NCBI GenBank assembly: GCA_963833675.1
Contig: CAWHYW010000025.1
Span: 62,001 to 126,000 of the forward strand
Direction: 5' to 3'
Length of the DNA stretch: 64,000 nucleotides
Source of the DNA: DASQDN01 sp963833675
GTDB taxonomy: Bacteria; Acidobacteriota; Terriglobia; Bryobacterales; Bryobacteraceae
Shown: piece after piece, positions 53,796 through 61,086 of the stretch
How positions within the stretch are numbered: position 1 is the first letter of the stretch
How the letters are laid out: each line of letters opens with the position of its first letter
Program-made: the position numbers and the translations under genes
Notes under the pieces: model-generated
Seen by the model: only the letters and a program-made list of their open reading frames with translations
Databases searched by the model: none
Told to the model about the DNA's origin: nothing

Positions 53796-54894
53796 ATGCG
53801 CGGAGAAGACCTTCAACAACACGAATTGTTCAGCTACGGATCGCTGGAAGAGCGGGTTCCGTCGGATCACCCATTGCGGCCCATCCGCAGCGATGGTGGA
53901 TGCGGCGCTCCAGGACATGAGTGGGCGTTTCGACGCCATCTACGGTGAGGACGGGCGCAAGTCGATCCCACCGGAACGCCTGCTCCGCGCGCTGCTGTTG
54001 CAGTTGCTCTACTCGATTCGCAGCGAGCGGATGCTGATGGAGCAACTGGAATACAATCTGCTATTCCGCTGGTTTGTTGGCCTGTCGGCGAACGAGCCGG
54101 TGTGGCATCCGACGGTATTCACGAAGAACCGCGACCGGCTGCTGGAAGGGGCGGTCTCCGAAGAGTTCTTCTCGCTCATCGTGGAACAGGCGCGGGCAAA
54201 GCAGCTGCTCTCCGATGAACACTTCACGGTCGATGGCACGCTTATCGAAGCCTGGGCTGGACAGAAGAGCTTTCAGCGCAGGAAGGGTAAAGACGACAAG
54301 CTGAACCCGCCGCCGCGCGATCTGGGGAACAATCCCACTGTCAACTGGCACAAGCAGAAGCGAAAGAACGATACGCATCAATCGCTGACCGATCCCTTTG
54401 CGCGCCTTTTCAAAAAGACGCGCGGGGCGGAAGCCAGGCTGGCATACATGGGCCATGTGTTGACGGAGAACCGCAATGGGCTGGTAGTGGATGTACGCGT
54501 GACGCAAGCTACCGGCACAGCAGAGCGCGACGCTGCGGCAGAGATGCTGAGCGGGAAACCGGCATCGCGGCCGGCCACGCTGGGCGGAGACCGCGGCTAC
54601 GATACGGCGGCCTTCGTCAAACAACTGCGGGAAATGAAAGTGACGCCGCACGTGGCCCAGAACGATTCCCATCGGCGCAGCGCGGTAGACGCGCGGACGA
54701 CACGGCACGACGGATATGCAATCAGCCAACGAAAGCGCAAACGCGTCGAGGAAGTGTTCGGCTGGATGAAGACAGTGGCACTGCAGCGCAAAACCCGGTT
54801 CCTGGGACCCGACCGAACCGGCTGGATGTTCACGTTAGCTGCTGCGGCATACAACTTGGTCAGAATACGAAACCTTCAAGCCTCGACCGCATAG
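53796..54894 (+). mobile_element. IS5-family transposase gene, one-base frameshift near its start
   Basis: The N-terminal part (MRGEDLQQHELFSYGSLEE, VPSDHPLRPIR) is in one frame to about 53888. One extra base there separates it from AMVDAALQDMSGRFDAIY, which runs intact for 333 residues. The DUF772-type region and DDE domain show HFTVDGTLIEAWA, LGGDRGYD and RVEEVFGWMKT. IS5-family transposases often have this HPLRPIRAMVDxAL joint, so an intact ancestor is certain. I could not find convincing terminal inverted repeats or target duplications, so the element's ends are unknown. Confidence 0.85.
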
Positions 54895-54908
54895 GGATAC
54901 GTGTGTCT

Positions 54909-54930
54909 GGAGGCCGCTCGAGCGGCCTCC
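54909..54930. repeat. 22-bp perfect palindrome just after the transposase
   Basis: The half-site GGAGGCCGCTC is followed at once by its exact complement. Flanking bases (TACGTGTGTCT left, AAGATACACGTA right) pair too with one mismatch, making arms of about 22 nt. No U-tract follows. It may be a transposon-end hairpin or a terminator of the transposase gene. Confidence 0.6.
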
Positions 54931-55059
54931 AAGATACACGTAAAGTCTGCTAAACCATGCCGTTTTGCGCAGAACTAAAAAATCATTCGACGCTTGTTAT
55001 TCAACTATTGCGCTACAAAAGAGCTAGTCACTCACTTCACTTTTTTTAGGCGCCGGATT

Positions 55060-55098
55060 GCCTTCGCACGCTTACGCGTGGCGACTCAGAATCGGAGT
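55060..55098. repeat. short dispersed repeat, copy 2
   Basis: Matches 33249-33288 with few mismatches (core GCTTACGCGTGGCGACTC). It lies in the 215-bp gap between the transposase and the DUF59 gene; the rest of that gap is AT-rich with no clear feature. Confidence 0.4.
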
Positions 55099-55109
55099 TC
55101 TTTGACGCT

Positions 55110-56888
55110 TCAGGTATCAAGTCCTAGCTTTTTGCGTCCTGTCGGAGTGAGCCGATTGGAATTCCATCCCGGCTCCCACGTCTGCTCGACGACTACTTTT
55201 CGCACGCCGGGTACCTTCATGAGTTCCTGTCTGACCGGAGTAGTGTTTCCGCCGGAGCCGTAGGTGAAGTAACCCAATCGCGGCCGTCCCCGATGCGGCA
55301 TGGTCATTAAGACGTGCACGACATCCCCGCGCACGCGAATATCGTAGACCAGACCTAGATCGACGACATTGATGTCGGTTACGTAGAGCTGCTCATCTTT
55401 GCAGTTTTGCAGCGCGTCCCAGAGCAGCTTCTTGGGAATGGGGCTGTCACCTGCCTCGCCCGGTCTGGCTAACCGGCCGGGCTGGTCTTTGGTCGAACTG
55501 GCACGACTTAGTTCGCCTGCCGAGACGGCGTACGGATTGATAAGGCGATGTCGCAGTTCTTCAAGGCGCCTGGGACCGTCCTTCGCCGTGAAGGCAATCG
55601 CTGCATAGGCATTCTTCTGATGAAGCACTGCTCCGGCGGGGACCTGTTTGCCAGGCAGCGGATAGCGGCTCCAGACATGTCCGTGCCATCGGTAGAACAT
55701 CATCGGATTGCCCGAATGCTTCAGCTCGGGTAAACCGTCCCCATGATGCTCGAGGAACAATCCGACGAACGAATCATTGCTTGTTTCGTTACAGAACCCG
55801 ACCGCCCACATCTGGTTTTTGAACTGAGGATCTACATCGCCGAAACGGAGTTTTCCATCCGGCCCCATCCATACGACATTCGTGAACGACTGTCCGGAGA
55901 ATACCCACTCGTCGTCACGCAAGGCATCGATCTCGACATCCTTGGTTGCCGTCATTGTTCCTAGCTTGTGAAACCACGGTAGGCCCGCGTAAAAGCGATA
56001 TTCGACGTCCACATGCATACGGGCGGGCGAGAAGATCGGATGAACCGGCGAATACGGGAAGCCCCAGCGACGGATCATCGTACACAGAGGTCCGCGTACG
56101 ACCTCATAGTCCGGGCAGGATTCCCATAACGTGATGCGCATTTTCTGAATTCTTCCGGAGGTTACATAGTCGTGCGCCCAATCGATTCCAGGCGGTTCGC
56201 CATGACCTTCGCCTCCAGCGAAGAGTTCGAGTCCATGCTCGCGTTTGATTGTGAGGCGCTCGAGTTGCCCCATCTGACGCGAGAGTGACGCGCGAAAGAA
56301 GTCGTTCTCGATATCGAGAGCGAATCCTTCGCCGCGCGTTTCGAGGTCTGTACAATACGCCGGAAGCTCAGCGTCGGGATTCCCGTACAACATGAGATAG
56401 GTCTGGCGTTGATGGGCGGCGCCGCTGGCGAGGATCAACACTTTACTGATTCGGCGATCTCCGCGTACGACTTCTCCGAATACTTGACAGGGGACCTCAC
56501 GCAATTGTCCGCCGCCGACCTGAACGACGCGAACCTCTCTCGCGAGAGATGTCGCGTGGTCGGCAGGAACGCTCAGGAGCAACTCCACGGGCTCGGGCGG
56601 CCGCTGCTGCCCGATCGTGTCATCGAGTACGACAGTCTGAAAATGCTTCCAACCTTGCACCCAGGCGCGCCAGGATGCCGCCAGCGAATCGACCGTCTCC
56701 TCGCGAGGATTCTCCGGGATCGATTTACCAGGGGCTTCCTCTTCCGACTGCGCCTGAATGGCGGTGTTACGTAAGGAGTGGGCGAGCGCCCGCGTGAGGC
56801 GGAAGTCTTTGCGCTTCCAAGCGGCCTCCAACATTTTTAGCTTCTCTTCGAAGCTGTCAGTTCGATCCCAATAGGTTGATTCGCTCAT
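55110..56888 (-). CDS. large protein with C-terminal DUF59/MIP18-like domain
   Basis: 592 residues from ATG 56888 (MSESTYWDRTDSFEEKLKML). After a helical start (to about 75) comes a long beta-rich region (about 90-440) with LYGNPDAELPAYCTDLETRGEGFALDIENDFF, LELFAGGEGHGEPPGIDWAHDYV and RMHVDVEYRFYAG, suggestive of a carbohydrate-binding or lyase fold. Residues 488-592 match DUF59/MIP18 (VTDINVVDLGLVYDIRVRG, KVPGVRKVVVEQTWEPGW, RKKLGLD). The Cys usual in Fe-S-assembly members is missing. It follows the GH88/105-like gene by 5 nt, so a sugar-related rather than Fe-S role is likely. I cannot name the function. Confidence 0.65.
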   Translation of the reverse strand: MSESTYWDRTDSFEEKLKMLEAAWKRKDFRLTRALAHSLRNTAIQAQSEEEAPGKSIPENPREETVDSLAASWRAWVQGWKHFQTVVLDDTIGQQRPPEPVELLLSVPADHATSLAREVRVVQVGGGQLREVPCQVFGEVVRGDRRISKVLILASGAAHQRQTYLMLYGNPDAELPAYCTDLETRGEGFALDIENDFFRASLSRQMGQLERLTIKREHGLELFAGGEGHGEPPGIDWAHDYVTSGRIQKMRITLWESCPDYEVVRGPLCTMIRRWGFPYSPVHPIFSPARMHVDVEYRFYAGLPWFHKLGTMTATKDVEIDALRDDEWVFSGQSFTNVVWMGPDGKLRFGDVDPQFKNQMWAVGFCNETSNDSFVGLFLEHHGDGLPELKHSGNPMMFYRWHGHVWSRYPLPGKQVPAGAVLHQKNAYAAIAFTAKDGPRRLEELRHRLINPYAVSAGELSRASSTKDQPGRLARPGEAGDSPIPKKLLWDALQNCKDEQLYVTDINVVDLGLVYDIRVRGDVVHVLMTMPHRGRPRLGYFTYGSGGNTTPVRQELMKVPGVRKVVVEQTWEPGWNSNRLTPTGRKKLGLDT

Positions 56889-56893
56889 AGCAG

Positions 56894-58387
56894 TCAGTTT
56901 GAAGAGGCCATCTCGACGGCAAGCATCATTGCCATGCCCCCGGCTCGCGGGTCTCGTCCTAGTATGGCTTCCCGATCCAAGTAATCTTGCAGACTCTTCT
57001 GTTTTCCCGTGGACTCGCATACGTCCACTACCTGGCCGTCGTTCGAGATGCGAGCTGCAATCGCTCGCCACGCGGACGTAACTCGAGGTTGATATTCCTT
57101 CGCGTCGACCCATCCGTTTCGAATGCCGAGGAGCATGGAGCGAGCAATCATCGCCGTGGCGGAAAACTCGGGGTATGAACCTGGCTTATCGATGACCTGC
57201 CGCCACATGCCGTTCGCATCCTGGAACTGCGAAAGCGCTGCCATCAGACTCCTGTATGCCACCAGCATTTCTGCAAAGGCCGGATGATCCCTGGGAAGAT
57301 CGGTGAGGGAAAGCGCAAGCCCGAGAGCTGGAAAAGCGTTTCCGCGGCCCCAAGCCGCCTCGTTCAGCGGAGAATGCCGGTACAAGCCGTCCGAGCGCCT
57401 ACACAGGTTTCCCATGTATCTGAATTGACGGAGTGTCATATCGAAGTACTTTGCCTCGCCTGTGAGCTTACCGGCTTTGGCGAGTATGGGACAACCCATA
57501 AATACGGAGTCGCTCATCTCGTTATGAAAGGGCATTGCGTCTTTCAATGAACCATCGCTCGCGAAGCCGAGATCGGCGGCTCGGCGCACAAGAGACACGT
57601 AGGCGGGGTCGTGAGTCTTTTCGGCAAGCTCGCCGAAAATAAGATGACCCGAAAGATGACTGGCCGTTGCTCCTGCCAGACCATCTTTTTCACCTATGAC
57701 GAACGGAGCCACAATACTACGCACGTCGTCAACATGGCCCAGGCGAGTCCGTGCGATTAGGGCCATGGCTGGTATGTAAACCGGCTGTTGGAAATCGTGG
57801 CCATAAAAAGGTTCAAGCGACGTGGCGACTTCGAGAGGACTCCGCGCGAGACGGCGTGTGATCTCCTGACGTGCTGGTGATGCGCCGACGTTTTTCAACG
57901 TAGTAAGAACACCGGGCTTCGCTGCGACAGAGCGCGCCGGAATTGTTCCGATGCCGGCGACTGCATTTGTCGATGCAGCCTGGCCGAAGCCGAAAGAATC
58001 CTCGCCGACGATGGTGATCAAGTCCGGAGCCTGGAGTCCGGTCCAACGCCACAGATAGTGAGATTCGGGATCGTCGCGATAGGCTTTGCCTCCTGGCGGG
58101 AAACTCAGGGTAAGATGCTGCGGATTCGCATCGGCGATCGCAAGCAGGTGAAATTTCCTCCGATTCGCCGGCATGGCAGTGTAGGATGCGATCTCACTGC
58201 GCACGATCTCACTCGATTGCGTGGAGGAGAATCCTCCAATCAGGAGAACCGTAGGCGCGTTCGCAAGGGCGGATGGAACTGACACCGCTTCTATGAGAGT
58301 TCCCGATTGTGTCAGTCCGACGGCCAACTGCCCGGCTGATGACGTGACCGCGAGAGCGGTGATCAGGAGGTATATGCGCTTGATCAT
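56894..58387 (-). CDS. GH88/GH105-like glycoside hydrolase with extra N-terminal domain
   Basis: 497 residues. A signal peptide (MIKRIYLLITALAVTSSAG) is followed by an alpha/beta domain of about 180 residues (APTVLLIGGFSSTQSSEIV ... LLAIADANPQHLTLSFPPGG) that resembles M14-peptidase-like folds. The C-terminal helical toroid has FMGCPILAKAGKLTGEAKYFD, RHSPLNEAAWGRGNAFPALGLALSL and YPEFSATAMIARSM, the pattern of unsaturated glucuronyl/rhamnogalacturonyl hydrolases. It probably removes unsaturated uronic acids from pectin-type fragments. It overlaps the dehydrogenase gene upstream by 4 nt. Confidence 0.75.
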   Translation of the reverse strand: MIKRIYLLITALAVTSSAGQLAVGLTQSGTLIEAVSVPSALANAPTVLLIGGFSSTQSSEIVRSEIASYTAMPANRRKFHLLAIADANPQHLTLSFPPGGKAYRDDPESHYLWRWTGLQAPDLITIVGEDSFGFGQAASTNAVAGIGTIPARSVAAKPGVLTTLKNVGASPARQEITRRLARSPLEVATSLEPFYGHDFQQPVYIPAMALIARTRLGHVDDVRSIVAPFVIGEKDGLAGATASHLSGHLIFGELAEKTHDPAYVSLVRRAADLGFASDGSLKDAMPFHNEMSDSVFMGCPILAKAGKLTGEAKYFDMTLRQFRYMGNLCRRSDGLYRHSPLNEAAWGRGNAFPALGLALSLTDLPRDHPAFAEMLVAYRSLMAALSQFQDANGMWRQVIDKPGSYPEFSATAMIARSMLLGIRNGWVDAKEYQPRVTSAWRAIAARISNDGQVVDVCESTGKQKSLQDYLDREAILGRDPRAGGMAMMLAVEMASSN

Positions 58388-59337
58388 TTAGTGGCTGGCA
58401 CGACAACATTCTGAGGGCTGCCAGAGATGAAGCTTCTGACATTCTCGATGGCCAATGATAATCCAGCTTCCAGAACTTCAGGAGTAATGCCTGCACAGTG
58501 TGAAGTCAATACGACATTGTCGAGCTTGGTTAGCGGATGTCCGGCAGGCAGAGGTTCAACGTCGAACACGTCCAGTCCGGCGCCTGCAATGCGATGGCTG
58601 TGTAGCGATTCGATTAAGGCTGATTCGTCCACGATTGGTCCACGCGCGGTGTTGATCAGGATGCTCGATGGCTTCATCATCTCTAATCGCGCGCGGCTCA
58701 GGAAGCCTGTTGTCTCAGGGGAGAGGCGCAAATGCAGGCTCACGACATCGCTGGAGCGAAGCAATTCGTTGAGATCCACCAGCTCGAAGCCTAACGAAGG
58801 GTTGGGATGGATCGTCCAGGCGATAACTCGCATGCCGATGGCTTGGGCGAGACGCGCAAATTGGCGGCCGATCGCTCCAAGTCCGATGACTCCCATCGTC
58901 TTGCCATGAAGTTGCGTGGATTGTCCGCGCGGCCACGCTCCTGATATGACGCCATTGTGGATCGTGGTGACATGGCGGGCTACGGCAAGGGTGAGCATCA
59001 GCGCATGTTCAGCGATGGAAACCGCCGCGACACCCGGGGTATTCGTGACCGTCACTCCGTGCCGGGCGGCGGACGCGAGATCAACGTTGTCCGTACCCGT
59101 TCCCCAAATCGAAAGCAGCTTCAGCCGCGGGCAGGCATCGAACACGGCAGAGGTGAATTTGCAGGAGGAACGGATATTGATAACAGTATCAAAGTCTCGG
59201 ATGCGTTCAATCAAGACCTCGTCGCTTCCCGGAAGACTGTCGTAGTAGGTGACAGGGGTGTGTTCGATCCATTTGCGGTAGGCGCCACTGGCCGCCATGA
59301 CGACCGGGTAGTCGTCCGGAATCACGATAGAGGGCAT
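58384..59337 (-). CDS. D-isomer-specific 2-hydroxyacid dehydrogenase
   Basis: 317 residues with the NAD-binding motif GKTMGVIGLGAIGRQFARLAQAIGM and the catalytic set: Arg in NTARGPIVDESALI, Glu in DVFDVEPLPAGHPL, and His in TSHCAGIT. It resembles phosphoglycerate or glyoxylate/hydroxypyruvate reductases, but has no ACT domain, so it is not a typical regulated SerA. In this operon it likely reduces or oxidises a sugar-acid intermediate. Confidence 0.85.
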   Translation of the reverse strand: MPSIVIPDDYPVVMAASGAYRKWIEHTPVTYYDSLPGSDEVLIERIRDFDTVINIRSSCKFTSAVFDACPRLKLLSIWGTGTDNVDLASAARHGVTVTNTPGVAAVSIAEHALMLTLAVARHVTTIHNGVISGAWPRGQSTQLHGKTMGVIGLGAIGRQFARLAQAIGMRVIAWTIHPNPSLGFELVDLNELLRSSDVVSLHLRLSPETTGFLSRARLEMMKPSSILINTARGPIVDESALIESLHSHRIAGAGLDVFDVEPLPAGHPLTKLDNVVLTSHCAGITPEVLEAGLSLAIENVRSFISGSPQNVVVPATK

Positions 59338-59347
59338 GCAAGCTAGT

Positions 59348-61072
59348 CTATTTCGTCCGATATACCTGTTTGCCGCCGACCCATGTTTCCGCCACCTGGA
59401 TTGTCTTCACCTGATCGAGGGGGCAGGTCAGGATGTCCTGCTGAAGCACGATGAAATCTGCCAGTTTTCCAACCTCGATCGAACCCTTTTCTTTCTCGGA
59501 GAAGGTCAGGAAAGCGTTGTTGATGGTGTAGAGGCGGATTGCCTGCTCTCGCGTGATCCGCTCTTCGGGATGAAGTGGATGGTCCGTCCATCGCGGCTGG
59601 CGGACGAGGGTCACCCACATGCCATAAAACGGGTTGTAGGGGTTGATCGCCCGCATGCTGCCGATTTTCTGCATATGGTCCGATCCACCGCCTACGGTGA
59701 CACCCGCTGCAAACAAGCTCTTGTAGGGCTGAAAATATCTAAGTCTCGCATCGCCGAACTGCGCGCGCAGCGTGGCTCCATCCCGTTCCAACCATGTCGG
59801 CTGCAGGTCCGCCACGATGCCGAGGTCGCGCATCTTTTCGATCGCTTCAGGTGACATGAAGTTTGCGTGAGTGATACACGGACGCTGATTGCGCACCGGG
59901 AACTCGCGGTTCACCCGCTCATAGGCGTCCACCAACGCGTGGACGGCGCCATCGCCCACGGAATGCGCGGTGAACTGCAGATCGTTCTGGAGCGCGAAGC
60001 GCGCGGCCCGATAGAGCGGCTCGGGTTCGATATAGCGAAGTCCGCGATAGTTGGGATCGGTGATGGAATAGATCTTGCTTAAGCCCCAGGGTTCGCGCAT
60101 GTAGGCGCTTCCGGTCAGCATTCCTCCATCGAGGTAAGATTTCAGCCCGCGCAGCCAAAGCCACGGATCGTACTTATGCATAGGATCATTGGCTGCCTTG
60201 AGAATTTGCGCCTGGACCTTTTCCCAAGGCTGTGTCGGCTCGATGTGGTAGTTCACGAACACGCGGCAGGATAAGTCGTTCTGTTGACGAAGTTTTCGGT
60301 ACAGCTCTACGTCTGTGTCCGATGCATCCCGTTCGGCGATGCTCGTGAGACCCACAGAGTTGTAGTCTGCCAGCATCATTTTCAAGCGGCCAAGACGCTC
60401 GGCCTCAGTGGGCTTTTTCGCCGGCTTCGGAATTTTAAGGAAGTGGGACGCGCTTCGCAGGATACCGGTTGGTTCTCCGGTTTTCGGATCTAACTCCACC
60501 TTGCCAGCCTGTCCTGCGGGAGGCTTCGTTGCACTAGTTATCCCTGCCTTCTTGAGGGCCAGAGTGTTCAGGGAGGCGTCAGGCCCGGTCGCGAACACGA
60601 CCGCATGTTCCGGGGCGGCGGAGTCTAACTCCTGGCGGGTCGGATAGCGTTGTTCGCGCAGCCGGGTGATGAATACCTGTGAGAGCGAAATCCATTCGCC
60701 TTTCGGCACTACGGCCGCTCGGGATCGGATGTATCGCAACACATCGGCGATCGTCTCCATCGTCGGAATTTCGTGGTCGTATTCGTACATGGACGCGTCC
60801 ACGGCATGGACATGGCTATCCATCAACCCCGGCAGGATGGTTTTACCACCCGCATCAATGACACGAGTGTTGGGTCCTCTGTGTTTCAGGACTTCGGAGT
60901 TGGATCCTACGGTGGTAATTCGATCGCCGCGTATTGCGAATGCTTGCGCAACACGGAATTGAGGATCGACTGTTACTACTTTCGCGTTGTGAATGATGAC
61001 GTCAGGCGCTTGGGCTCGAATTGCCAGGGGCGCATACCAGGAAAACAGAGCAACGGACCAGCATCGCCTCAT
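59348..61072 (-). CDS. exported YtcJ-type amidohydrolase
   Basis: 574 residues. The N-terminal signal (CWSVALFSWYAPLAIRAQA) is followed by the metal-dependent hydrolase domain: ILPGLMDSHVHA (H-x-H), FTAHSVGDGAVH, ITHANFMS and GVTVGGGSDHMQKIGS (Asp), with the terminal GSIEVGKLADFIVLQQDIL. YtcJ-like enzymes hydrolyse cyclic amides or esters; the substrate is unknown. It is the first gene of the minus-strand run and is divergent from the DUF1549 gene by 14 bp, leaving almost no room for promoters. Confidence 0.85.
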   Translation of the reverse strand: MRRCWSVALFSWYAPLAIRAQAPDVIIHNAKVVTVDPQFRVAQAFAIRGDRITTVGSNSEVLKHRGPNTRVIDAGGKTILPGLMDSHVHAVDASMYEYDHEIPTMETIADVLRYIRSRAAVVPKGEWISLSQVFITRLREQRYPTRQELDSAAPEHAVVFATGPDASLNTLALKKAGITSATKPPAGQAGKVELDPKTGEPTGILRSASHFLKIPKPAKKPTEAERLGRLKMMLADYNSVGLTSIAERDASDTDVELYRKLRQQNDLSCRVFVNYHIEPTQPWEKVQAQILKAANDPMHKYDPWLWLRGLKSYLDGGMLTGSAYMREPWGLSKIYSITDPNYRGLRYIEPEPLYRAARFALQNDLQFTAHSVGDGAVHALVDAYERVNREFPVRNQRPCITHANFMSPEAIEKMRDLGIVADLQPTWLERDGATLRAQFGDARLRYFQPYKSLFAAGVTVGGGSDHMQKIGSMRAINPYNPFYGMWVTLVRQPRWTDHPLHPEERITREQAIRLYTINNAFLTFSEKEKGSIEVGKLADFIVLQQDILTCPLDQVKTIQVAETWVGGKQVYRTK

Positions 61073-61086
61073 GATACGATCCTCAC

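Noticed and set aside
53796..53900. Programmed frameshift in the IS5-type transposase
   Set aside because: The shift lies inside the conserved HPLRPIRAMVD joint and needs a base removed. IS5 elements of this type have one continuous frame, and the window has many similar indels.
53748..55110. Terminal inverted repeats and target duplication of the IS element
   Set aside because: Comparison of both flanks gave only a weak match around GTGAC; not enough to set element ends.
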